Origin: an uncultured Desulfovibrio sp.
GTDB taxonomy: Bacteria; Desulfobacterota; Desulfovibrionia; Desulfovibrionales; Desulfovibrionaceae
Length of the DNA stretch: 64,000 nt
Reading direction: 5' to 3'
Assembly (NCBI GenBank): GCA_900553065.1
Contig: USBZ01000001.1
Location: 76,370 to 140,369, forward strand
The position numbers and the translations under genes were made by a program. Every line of letters starts with the position of its first letter. The stretch's first letter is position 1. Under the pieces are notes generated by a model. That model saw only the letters and a program-made list of their open reading frames with translations, did no database searches and was not told where the DNA came from. Shown piece by piece: positions 17,605 through 24,845 of this stretch.

Positions 17605-17641
17605 GACGGGAGGGAGCAGACAAGTCTCCTCCCTCCCGGTC
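17605..17641 (-). other. Hairpin between dctP1 and dctQM
   Basis: ACGGGAGGGAG and CTCCCTCCCGGT pair with one bulge just downstream of the dctP1 stop, with no T-tract. Such a structure can protect the 3' end of the binding-protein message, giving more binding protein than permease. This role is inferred. Confidence 0.55.
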
Positions 17642-17646
17642 ATAAA

Positions 17647-18720
17647 CTACATCTTGTAGTCGCCGTACTTACCGGCTCTCATCTCTTCGATATAGAACTT
17701 GGAACGTTCCTGAGCGTACTTGTAGACGGCCTCGATGACTTCGGGCTTCACGCCCTTGCAGGAAGCCTTCCAGTCTTCCACGAATCCGCCCAGAGGAGCG
17801 AGGAAGGGAGCGCGTTCTTCATCGGTCAGGTAGAAGAAGGTGTGACCCTGAGCTTCCATCCAGGCCGTGTCTTCCTTGGCGCCGTCTTCCAGAGACTTGC
17901 CGACGCCGAGAGCCATTTCCATGCCGCCGGTCTGCTTGAGATAGGTCTTCATATCTTCAGGCATGGAATCCCAGAGGTCCTTGTTGGCTTCCATGGTGAA
18001 GGCCTGCACCATGATGTTGAGCATCAGATGGTACTTGGTGGCTTCGGTGATCTTGTAGGACTTGAGGGGAGCGAGGGGGCAGATAACGCCGTCGCCCATA
18101 CCCTTGGACAGAGCAAGATAGGTGTCGGGGGAGCTCATGCGGATGGGGTTGGCACCGAGAGCCTTGACGAGTTCAAGCGCCACGGCGTCCCACACGATGA
18201 TCTTGGCGCCCTTCAGTTCTTCCATGGTCTTGATGGGCTTCAGGGTGTGCAGCTGATAAGCGGCAGAAGCCCAGGAGGTGTAGTGAACGCTGTTCGGAGG
18301 AAGTTCGCCGCTCACTTCGGGGAACTTCTGAATGAGGTCTTCCAGCACCAGAGAACCGACAATGGCGTTGGGGCACAGGCCGGGAATGGCAACCACGTTC
18401 ATGAGGTTGTAGTTGCCGGGGTACACGGACGGACGAATCACGCCGAAGTCCACGCGACCGTCGGTGATGGCCTGGGGAGCCTCGGATTCAGGATACAGAG
18501 CGTTGGTGGCGAAGTAGTCGAACGAAAGCTTGCCGCCGAACTTCTCTTCCGTAGCCTTGAAATAAGGTTCCCAGTAGTTCACGACGGTAGGATGCTTTTC
18601 AAGATAGCTGCCCATGAAGGACAGATGCTTGAATCCCTTGGCAGCTTCAGCCGTACCCGACAGGGCCAGCATTCCACCTACGGCGAGAGCCACAGCCAGC
18701 GCTCCAAACTTTTTCAACAT
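17647..18720 (-). CDS. dctP1: TRAP transporter substrate-binding protein (DctP), paralog 1
   Basis: Periplasmic binding protein of the adjacent TRAP system, 357 residues. It has a signal peptide ending GTAEA-A and a TRAP SBP fold with FDYFATNALYPESEAP, YTSWASAAYQLH and IIVWDAVALELVKALG. The conserved Arg in ANPIRMSSPDTYLALSKGMGDGV normally binds the ligand carboxylate or other anionic group. The start follows AAGGAG by six bases. Being directly upstream of dctQM, with only a hairpin between, it is the most likely dedicated partner. The C-terminal AGKYGDYKM matches the other two paralogs. Ligand unknown; the neighbouring sulfoenzymes suggest an organosulfate or sulfonate. Confidence 0.9.
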   Translation of the reverse strand: MLKKFGALAVALAVGGMLALSGTAEAAKGFKHLSFMGSYLEKHPTVVNYWEPYFKATEEKFGGKLSFDYFATNALYPESEAPQAITDGRVDFGVIRPSVYPGNYNLMNVVAIPGLCPNAIVGSLVLEDLIQKFPEVSGELPPNSVHYTSWASAAYQLHTLKPIKTMEELKGAKIIVWDAVALELVKALGANPIRMSSPDTYLALSKGMGDGVICPLAPLKSYKITEATKYHLMLNIMVQAFTMEANKDLWDSMPEDMKTYLKQTGGMEMALGVGKSLEDGAKEDTAWMEAQGHTFFYLTDEERAPFLAPLGGFVEDWKASCKGVKPEVIEAVYKYAQERSKFYIEEMRAGKYGDYKM

Positions 18721-18808
18721 ATCCAGCTCCTTCGATGTGAAAAATAGTTCTTGCGTTCATCGGAAACCATCCGCAGAATGGCACCTGATCCTCATTCAAT
18801 AGAGTTTT

Positions 18809-18836
18809 AGTAAAATAAATATCGCTATTAAGTCAA
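18809..18836 (-). promoter_or_regulatory. Probable dctP1 promoter
   Basis: Minus-strand TTGACT (18836-18831), 16-base spacer, TTTACT (18814-18809), in an AT-rich leader about 90 bases upstream of the dctP1 ATG. The string TTGACTTAATA is repeated upstream of dctP3. Confidence 0.6.
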
Positions 18837-18906
18837 CAGAAAAATTTTTTTTATATCCTTATTCCATTGAATTTATTTTATTTAAAATATATTCGCCCAA
18901 TTTCGG

Positions 18907-18934
18907 CAAAAAACGGAAACAGGCGCCCTTCCGT
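18907..18934 (-). terminator. dctP2 terminator
   Basis: On the minus strand ACGGAA, a 10-base loop and TTCCGT are followed by TTTTT, 25 bases beyond the dctP2 stop. It separates dctP2 from the dctP1-dctQM-sulfotransferase unit. Confidence 0.7.
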
Positions 18935-18958
18935 CGGACTTTTCCATGCAACAGGCTG

Positions 18959-20035
18959 TTATATCTTATAGTCGCCGAATGCGCCCGCGCGAACCTGTTC
19001 CGTATAGAACTTGCTGCGTTCCCGGGCAAAGTTCAGAACCTCATCCACCAGCGCGGGATCCATGCCCTTGCAGTCTTCGTTCTTCCAGAGATCGGCAAAG
19101 GAGGCCAGCGGAGCAAGAATGCTCTGCCGCTCTTCTTCGGTCAGATAATAGAACGTATGCCCCTGAGCCTCCATCCATACCGTGTCTTCCTTGGCGCCGT
19201 CTTCCAGCGATTTTCCGCAGGCTTCCGCCATCTTGAGACCGCCTTCCTGCTGAAGCCAGGCACGCATGTCGTCAGGCATCGCGTCCCACACATCCTTGTT
19301 GGCTTCCAGAGAAAACGTGTTCACGCCGAGATTCAGGATCAGATGATGCTTGGCGGACTCGGAAATCTTGTAGGAGCGAAGAGGAGCCAGCGGACAGAGC
19401 ACGCCGTCGGCCATACCCTTGGAAAGCGCAAGATAGGTATCCGGAGAACTCATGCGGATGGGATTGGCACCGAGCGCCTTGGCAAACTCCAGCGTGGTGG
19501 CATCCCATACGATGATCTTCTTCCCCTTCAGCTCCGCGGCGTTGCGTATGGGATTGATGGAATGAATCTGATAGGCGGCCGAAGCCCAGGAAGTGAAATG
19601 AACGGAGTTCGGAGGAAATTCCGCCCGTACCTCGGGGAACTTCTGAATGATCTCCTCCGCCACCATGCTGCCCACAATGGCGTTGGGGCACATGCCGGGA
19701 AGGGCTACCACGCCGAGAAGGTTCATCTTGCCGGGGAAGAGCGCAGGCCGTACCTCGCCGATATCCACACGCCCGTCGGTCACGGCGTTGAACGATTCGG
19801 ATTCGGGATACAGCGCATTGGTGGCAAAGTAGTCAAAGCTGAGTCTGCCGCCGAACTTTTTCTCCGTCGCCTCTATGAACGGCTTGAAGACATTGACCGT
19901 GGTGGGATGCTTTTCCATGTACCCGCCCATGAAGGACAGGTGCTTGAATCCCTTGGCTGCCAGCGCAGGTTCCGATGCGACCAGCATGCCGCCCATGGCG
20001 AGAGCAAAAGCCAGCATTCCGAATTTTTTCAGCAT
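18959..20035 (-). CDS. dctP2: TRAP transporter substrate-binding protein (DctP), paralog 2
   Basis: Second binding protein, 358 residues, clearly homologous to dctP1 along its whole length: KGFKHLSFMG, SFDYFATNALYPES, ANPIRMSSPDTYLALSKGM and KSLEDGAKEDTVWMEAQGHTF. The signal peptide starts MLKKFGMLAFALAMGG and ends PALA-A. The ATG at 20035 has AAGGAG at a seven-base spacing; an open extension of 45 residues upstream is rejected. It has its own promoter and terminator and no permease of its own, so it either feeds the same DctQM or acts as a sensor or scavenger. The shared Arg region suggests a similar ligand class; differences such as NVFKPF for NYWEPY may change specificity. Confidence 0.88.
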   Translation of the reverse strand: MLKKFGMLAFALAMGGMLVASEPALAAKGFKHLSFMGGYMEKHPTTVNVFKPFIEATEKKFGGRLSFDYFATNALYPESESFNAVTDGRVDIGEVRPALFPGKMNLLGVVALPGMCPNAIVGSMVAEEIIQKFPEVRAEFPPNSVHFTSWASAAYQIHSINPIRNAAELKGKKIIVWDATTLEFAKALGANPIRMSSPDTYLALSKGMADGVLCPLAPLRSYKISESAKHHLILNLGVNTFSLEANKDVWDAMPDDMRAWLQQEGGLKMAEACGKSLEDGAKEDTVWMEAQGHTFYYLTEEERQSILAPLASFADLWKNEDCKGMDPALVDEVLNFARERSKFYTEQVRAGAFGDYKI

Positions 20036-20117
20036 ACCGCACTCCTTTCGTGATTTTTTTATCAAGTCTGAACAAAATAATAGAGAAAACATCCGCTTTC
20101 TCTTCCGCTTATGCCTT

Positions 20118-20146
20118 TTATAAAAAGGAAGTCCTCCCCCCGTCAA
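20118..20146 (-). promoter_or_regulatory. Probable dctP2 promoter
   Basis: Minus-strand TTGACG (20146-20141), a 17-base spacer and TTATAA (20123-20118), about 80 bases upstream of the dctP2 ATG. As at dctP3, the -35 sits in a TATTGAC string. Confidence 0.65.
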
Positions 20147-20704
20147 TAGAATCTTCAGGAAAGAGACCATTATTTCGTTCTTTTTAGAACATTTTTATCT
20201 GTCATGCGTCTTTTAGTCTCTGCAAAACAATAAATGCATCCTTCCAGCGTCAGCAATTCCTTATGAAAATGTCCCTCTCCCCGGCTTGTCGGTTCGGATT
20301 TCTAACATTTTATTAACAAAGCCGGCGAATACCAACCGCCGGGCATTCTCCGGTTTTCATCATCAATACGATCTTATCAATATTCATAGGCCGTAAACCA
20401 ACCAGAGCAGATTACAGCTTGCCTATAAAACACATCATTCTATATAATATATCATAATAAATTACATAAAATAAAACCTCATCATTATCTCATATCAGGT
20501 ACGGAAAAACCGAGTACCAGAAAAAACATTCCGCTTTTCTCTCAAGTGACCTGCCGTTCTCTCTGATAACTCCTGGACGCGGCATGGAAAACGATTCAAA
20601 AATCCGCCACCGATTCCCACGATCAACGTCTCCCCCCCCTGAAAAACATTCTTTCAGCCCCCCTGCCGGCTGCACGCAGCCCCCTCCGCCTCTTCCGCGC
20701 TCCA

Positions 20705-20743
20705 TAAAAAAGGCGGCACAGCCTTTGCCGTACCGCCTTTTTC
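20705..20743 (-). terminator. dctP3 terminator
   Basis: AAAAAGGCGG and CCGCCTTTTTT flank a 17-base loop, 56 bases past the dctP3 stop. The A/T-flanked stem works in both directions. Confidence 0.88.
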
Positions 20744-20798
20744 CATATCCTTTCTACAGAGAGTCTCAGCTCTCTGTCTGCTGAAAGAACTCAGTCAG

Positions 20799-21884
20799 CT
20801 ATATTTTAAACTCGCCGTACTTGCCGGCTCTCATCTGTTCCGTGTGGTATTTGCTGCGCTCGCGGGCGAACTTATACACGTTGTCCACCACCTTCGCATC
20901 AAGCCCCTTGCAGAACTCCGTCTTCCACTTTTCCACAAAGACCTCCAGAGGCTCAAGGAAGGCCTCGCGCTCTTCTTCGGAAAGCACCGTAAACTCATGA
21001 CCCTGACTCTTCATCCATTCCACTTCAGCCAGAGCCGTGTGCTCCAGAGAGATGCCGCAGGCCTTCGCCATGACAAGTCCGCCCTGCGAAGAAAGCCACT
21101 TTCTCATGTCGGCGGACATGGAGTCCCACAGCTTCTTGTTGGATTCCGCCGTGAAGGTGTTCACTCCAAGCCCGATCAGCAGATGATATCTGGTCTCGTC
21201 GCTGATCTTATAGGAACGCAGCGGAGCCAGGGGGCAGAGAACGCCGTCCACCATGCCGCGGGAAAGAGCAAGAAAGGTATCCGAAGAGCTCATGCGTACG
21301 GCTTGAGCCCCGAGAGCCTTTACGAATTCCATCGTGGTGGCATCCCATACGGCAATCTTCTTTCCCTTCAGATCTTCCCTGCTGCGAACGGGCATGACGG
21401 TGTGCAGCTGATACGGAGCAGAAGCCCACGAGGTGAAATGCACGGTACCGGAAGGAAGCTCGGCACGAACTTCCGGGAACTTCTGGATCAGCTCCTCAAC
21501 AACCAGACTTCCCACCACGGCATTGGGGCACATGCCGGGCAGCGAAACCACGCTCAGCAGCCGCATTTTCATGGGGAAGAGGGAAGGGCGCACCATGCCT
21601 ATGTCGGAACGACCGTCCGATATGGCGGAGTAGGCCTCAGCTTCCGAGTACAGCTCGTTGGTGGCAAAGTAATCAAAGGAGAGACGGCCGTCGAATTTCT
21701 TTTCCGCCGCCTCCATGAAAGGAACAAACACTTCCTGCGTGGTAGGGTGCGATTCCAGATAGCCGCCCATGAAGGAAAGATGCGCGAATTTGGAATCATT
21801 CTCGGCAGCGCTGCCGGACAAAGGACAGCAGAGCAAACCGCCGAGGGCAAACGCCGCTGCGCATATTTTCCATTTCTTCAACAT
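20799..21884 (-). CDS. dctP3: TRAP transporter substrate-binding protein (DctP), paralog 3
   Basis: Third binding protein, 361 residues, aligning with the other two from FAHLSFMGGYLESHPTT to AGKYGEFKI. It is the most diverged: NPIRMSSPDTYLALSKGM becomes AVRMSSSDTFLALSRGM, and KSLEDGAKED becomes ISLEHTALAE. The signal peptide contains LLCCPLSG before SAAE, an unusual double cysteine that could suggest lipidation, though a signal-peptidase I site (SGSAA) looks more likely. The ATG at 21884 is preceded by AAGGAG at seven bases. It is a single-gene transcript closed by a strong terminator, with no permease beside it. Confidence 0.87.
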   Translation of the reverse strand: MLKKWKICAAAFALGGLLCCPLSGSAAENDSKFAHLSFMGGYLESHPTTQEVFVPFMEAAEKKFDGRLSFDYFATNELYSEAEAYSAISDGRSDIGMVRPSLFPMKMRLLSVVSLPGMCPNAVVGSLVVEELIQKFPEVRAELPSGTVHFTSWASAPYQLHTVMPVRSREDLKGKKIAVWDATTMEFVKALGAQAVRMSSSDTFLALSRGMVDGVLCPLAPLRSYKISDETRYHLLIGLGVNTFTAESNKKLWDSMSADMRKWLSSQGGLVMAKACGISLEHTALAEVEWMKSQGHEFTVLSEEEREAFLEPLEVFVEKWKTEFCKGLDAKVVDNVYKFARERSKYHTEQMRAGKYGEFKI

Positions 21885-22252
21885 GGATAGTCTCCTTTTC
21901 GGAATCAAAACCTGCTGCCGGAGCAGCGGCCGACATTTTGAGCAAAAAATCTCTCTAAAAGAAGTTGATTTATTAAGTCAATAGGAAGGAGCAAAGCAAC
22001 GGTTACGCAACATATCCATACGGATTGACTACATACCTCATGCGTTCCGGTCACATTCCCCACATGTTTCGAGAACGCTTCACAGCAAGCCCCCCCCTCC
22101 CCGCAGCTCGGGCCGATGCCGCCGGTACAACATCGTCCCGCAGAGCTGCGGAATCGCAGCATTCCCGACATCCAAGCCGGAATATTCCCGGCATGCGGCA
22201 AATACAAAAAAACCGGCCGAAGCCGGTTGAAAATCAAAGTGCCGAAACGGAA
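21885..22252. other. Intergenic region between dctP3 and the small HTH gene
   Basis: It contains TTGACT on the minus strand at 21981-21976 in the context TATTGACTTAATA, the same string as upstream of dctP1, and so the likely dctP3 promoter. The -10 is weak (TTAGAG at 17 bases). The right end holds the terminator of the small helix-turn-helix gene. No coding sequence was found. Confidence 0.5.
22205..22228 (-). terminator. Terminator of the 58-residue protein gene
   Basis: Minus strand AACCGGC-TTCG-GCCGGTT followed by a run of T: a perfect 7-bp stem with a stable UUCG tetraloop, 25 bases past the stop codon. Confidence 0.93.
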
Positions 22253-22429
22253 TTACTCCGCAACAGGCTCGTAATAGCAGCGCTTGGGCGAATAGATCTT
22301 ACCCGCCTTCTTCAGTTCGGCACAGGCCTTGGACACTTCCTTGGAATCCACGCCGAGAGCTTTGGCAATATCGCCGGGACGGACGGGCTTTCCGGCTTCC
22401 TTCATAGCCTTGAGAACCTGCTCTTCCAT
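22253..22429 (-). CDS. Small winged-helix/MarR-like DNA-binding protein, 58 residues
   Basis: A short gene reading MEEQVLKAMKEAGKPVRPG, then DIAKALGVDSKEVSKACAEL, then KKAGKIYSPKRCYYEPVAE. The pattern DIAKALGVDSKEVSKACAELKKAG is a typical helix-turn-helix, and KIYSPKRCYY fits a beta-wing, so the whole protein is about one winged-helix domain. The ATG is preceded by GAGGAG, and a perfect UUCG-loop terminator follows the stop, so it is almost certainly expressed. It is a single-gene transcript between dctP3 and a divergent lipoprotein. Function unknown. It could regulate the binding-protein genes or bind another protein, as small winged-helix proteins of sulfate reducers may do. Confidence 0.8.
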   Translation of the reverse strand: MEEQVLKAMKEAGKPVRPGDIAKALGVDSKEVSKACAELKKAGKIYSPKRCYYEPVAE

Positions 22430-22660
22430 GATGATCTCCTCATAATATGGTTACGATGACATTCAAACATACTGCGACGAACCCTTCCGCGCAGTCCGGC
22501 CGGACATCGCCCCGGCATTCGCATCCGGAGCAGAGCCTTTCAACATTGAAATGCCTCATGACACGCTGTACTGTTCGTCTGTGCTTTTGCTTGTATCCTT
22601 TCATGCGCCGAAAGGCAAGCTTTATTAAGAATTATTCCTGATAATTTTTATCCCTGTGTC

Positions 22661-24700
22661 ATGAAACGACTTTCCCGTCTCTATCCTGCCCTCCTCATTC
22701 TCGCACTGACGTTTGCAGGCTGTGCCCGATCCATGCCGGAAACAAGGAAAACGGAGCTGGCCGACCTCCGAACAGGTCCGGTGTATGTGCAATGGATGGA
22801 AGAGCAGTCCTGCCTGCGCAAGGCGGCTGACATCACGTCCGTAGTCAGCGGATCCTCTCTCGGCTGGCAGAACAGTTCCCGCACAAGCCGGCTTCCACAT
22901 GACGCACGCATCTGGTTTCATGCCTCATCACCTCTGACGGCCTGGTCTGGACAGAACTCCTTTCTCACCAGTCTGGCGAGAAGCAATACAGCCGCACGCC
23001 TGTCCGCCCTCGGGGTGCAGGGCATGTTTCTCTCCGGTCTGTCCGATACGGGCGACGAATGGGCGGGCCGCTCACCGGCGTTCAGTCTGGGAGAAGATGA
23101 AACCTCTCTCGACTTCGGTCGCCTGAGCGGCACGGAAAACGACTATCAGAGCTTTCTTGCCGCCTTTTCCCAGGCGGGACTTCTTACCGGAGGCATGCTC
23201 CTGCCCGCCCACACCGGCATGGGGCCGGATTTCTTTCTGGCCTCCCGTTCGGTTCGCGACTATCCGGGACTGTACGCCATGACGGAACTTCCGCCGGAAG
23301 CCGTGCCTCTTTCTGCCTCCCCTGCTCTTCCGTCCGAATCTTCGGAAAACGGGCAGCCCCCCCTTCCCTCTTCTTCACAGCGCCGCTCGCAGCTCAGCGG
23401 CATTTCGCCTCTTTCGCCGCTGCAGATCGAAAGACTGGCCCGGGCAGGCATACTTCCTGACGCCCTCGTTCAGGACCGACATCCTCTTACCGATGTGCCG
23501 CGCGGCTGGGCAGTGACCGGCCCGACAGCCGGCGTGGACGGCGTTCAGCGGCGCTGGCTCTACCGCTGGTACGAAAAGCCGGACAGGCCCGTCCTGCACT
23601 GGGATGACCCATCCGGCACTGCACGCCGCATCATGGAAGCCAGCCTCATTCAGCAGGCGGGGCTGCGTCATCAGATTCTTGTCGGCGCGAGCGTAGGCGC
23701 ATGGATGGGCCTGGATGCCGCATCCCCCGAAACGGACAGCAACCGCGCCTCCACCCCGGGCCGCCAGGCGCTGAGCGACCTTGTGCGCAACGCCCATCGC
23801 TACGGCGCGGCCCTGCTCGTCAGAGACGCCTTTGCTCTGCCCGACCTTGCCGGACTCCAAGCTTCCGGGGCGGACTTCTTTTTCGACAGCGCACTCTCAC
23901 CGGCTCTGGAGCTGGCACTTTTAACGCAGAATGCCGCGCCTGTACAAAACAGCCTGCGCCTTGCGCTCAGGCTGAACATCGATCAGCGCAGGCTCTGGCG
24001 AAGCACGCCCGACGGAACGGCTTTTTCCCATGCGGACGCACTTCTTCCGTTCATTCCCGACGCATGGAAAGCCATGCTTCTCTCAGAGAGGGACGGCAGC
24101 TTTGAGCTTCGCATCAACGCTCCCACGCTGGCGGCCATAATATGCGGACTCGAACCGGGAAAGAGGCCCGACGGCATCATGACCCGCTCCATACGAGACG
24201 TTCACCTGCTTCAGCTTGCCGCGCGGGCCTTTCTGCCCGGCCTTCTCATGCTCTCCGGTTCCGATCTTGACGGCGGGCTCCCCGAAGGCAGCGCATGGCG
24301 TGCCACGCCGCCGCTCTGGCAGCTGCAGACTCTGCCGGCAAGCAGGCAGGGGCTTCCCTCCGGCTATCCACTCTATCGACACCTTCCTGCCTCCGAAGGC
24401 ATGGACGGGCCGCTTGCCCGCATGCTTCGGGCAAGAATGTCAACAGACATAGCCTCGGCCTCTCTCATCGACGTTCCTTCCTGCGGATCCGCCGCCGTTC
24501 TTGCCGCCGTAAGCGCCCTGCCCGGCGGCGGCCATCTGGTTTTCTTCGGCAACTTTTCTGCAGAACAATGCGTCATCCGCCCGACTTTTTCTTCATGGAC
24601 CGAAGCGGCAGACAGAGTCGACGCCCTTTCGGGAGAACCTTTTTCCGATCGTGTTCTGTCGCTTCCACCGTGGGGATGGAAAGCTGTGCTGCTTCACTGA
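22661..24700 (+). CDS. Large lipoprotein of unknown function, possibly a degenerate GH13-like fold
   Basis: 679 residues, beginning with a lipoprotein signal (KRLSRLYPALLILALTFAGC; modified Cys at 21). The body is not readily assigned. Several stretches resemble alpha-amylase/trehalose-synthase order: an N-terminal region with GVQGMFLSGL, MLLPAHTGMGPDFFLA, an ASGADFFFDSAL strand, LPFIPDAW, LPGLLMLSGSDLDGG near the end of a barrel, and a C-terminal beta domain (GGGHLVFFGNFS). The acidic catalytic residues are not convincingly conserved, so an enzymatic role is doubtful. No clear Shine-Dalgarno is seen. A Ser/Pro-rich linker lies around 215-245. It precedes the glycosyltransferase gene by 145 bases. 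Confidence 0.6.
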   Translation: MKRLSRLYPALLILALTFAGCARSMPETRKTELADLRTGPVYVQWMEEQSCLRKAADITSVVSGSSLGWQNSSRTSRLPHDARIWFHASSPLTAWSGQNSFLTSLARSNTAARLSALGVQGMFLSGLSDTGDEWAGRSPAFSLGEDETSLDFGRLSGTENDYQSFLAAFSQAGLLTGGMLLPAHTGMGPDFFLASRSVRDYPGLYAMTELPPEAVPLSASPALPSESSENGQPPLPSSSQRRSQLSGISPLSPLQIERLARAGILPDALVQDRHPLTDVPRGWAVTGPTAGVDGVQRRWLYRWYEKPDRPVLHWDDPSGTARRIMEASLIQQAGLRHQILVGASVGAWMGLDAASPETDSNRASTPGRQALSDLVRNAHRYGAALLVRDAFALPDLAGLQASGADFFFDSALSPALELALLTQNAAPVQNSLRLALRLNIDQRRLWRSTPDGTAFSHADALLPFIPDAWKAMLLSERDGSFELRINAPTLAAIICGLEPGKRPDGIMTRSIRDVHLLQLAARAFLPGLLMLSGSDLDGGLPEGSAWRATPPLWQLQTLPASRQGLPSGYPLYRHLPASEGMDGPLARMLRARMSTDIASASLIDVPSCGSAAVLAAVSALPGGGHLVFFGNFSAEQCVIRPTFSSWTEAADRVDALSGEPFSDRVLSLPPWGWKAVLLH

Positions 24701-24845
24701 GAAAATATCTGCTTCAAGCCTTTCCCCCCATGAAAAGTATCACGGAATACGGCGCGGGGCTTGCGCCATTCCGGATATTTTGGGATACTCCCCACACTCG
24801 CCGGACTTTTCCGGCCCCCTTCATGAACCCCAGCGGGAGTCTTTC

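Larger units (their letters stand above)
20036..20798. other. Long AT-rich intergenic region upstream of dctP2
   Basis: These 763 bases hold the dctP2 promoter near their left end and the dctP3 terminator near their right end. The middle (about 20150-20600) is strikingly AT-rich for this window, with a GTTCT-TTTT-AGAAC hairpin around 20180. I find no credible gene, tRNA or repeat array. It may be a regulatory region or the scar of a lost gene. Confidence 0.5.

Noticed and set aside
16099..18747. 882-codon open frame on the plus strand across the TRAP genes
   Set aside because: It is antisense to dctQM and dctP1, which have clear homology, and its protein is a His/Gly/Glu-rich non-globular string; it results from strong codon bias in the real genes.
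20799..21884. dctP3 as a lipoprotein because of LLCCPLSG in the signal peptide
   Set aside because: The Cys are not followed by an appropriate residue and a normal signal-peptidase site lies just after; both siblings are soluble binding proteins.
22025..22459. 144-codon open frame on the plus strand over the small HTH gene
   Set aside because: Overlaps the terminator and coding strand of the 58-residue protein and lacks any domain.
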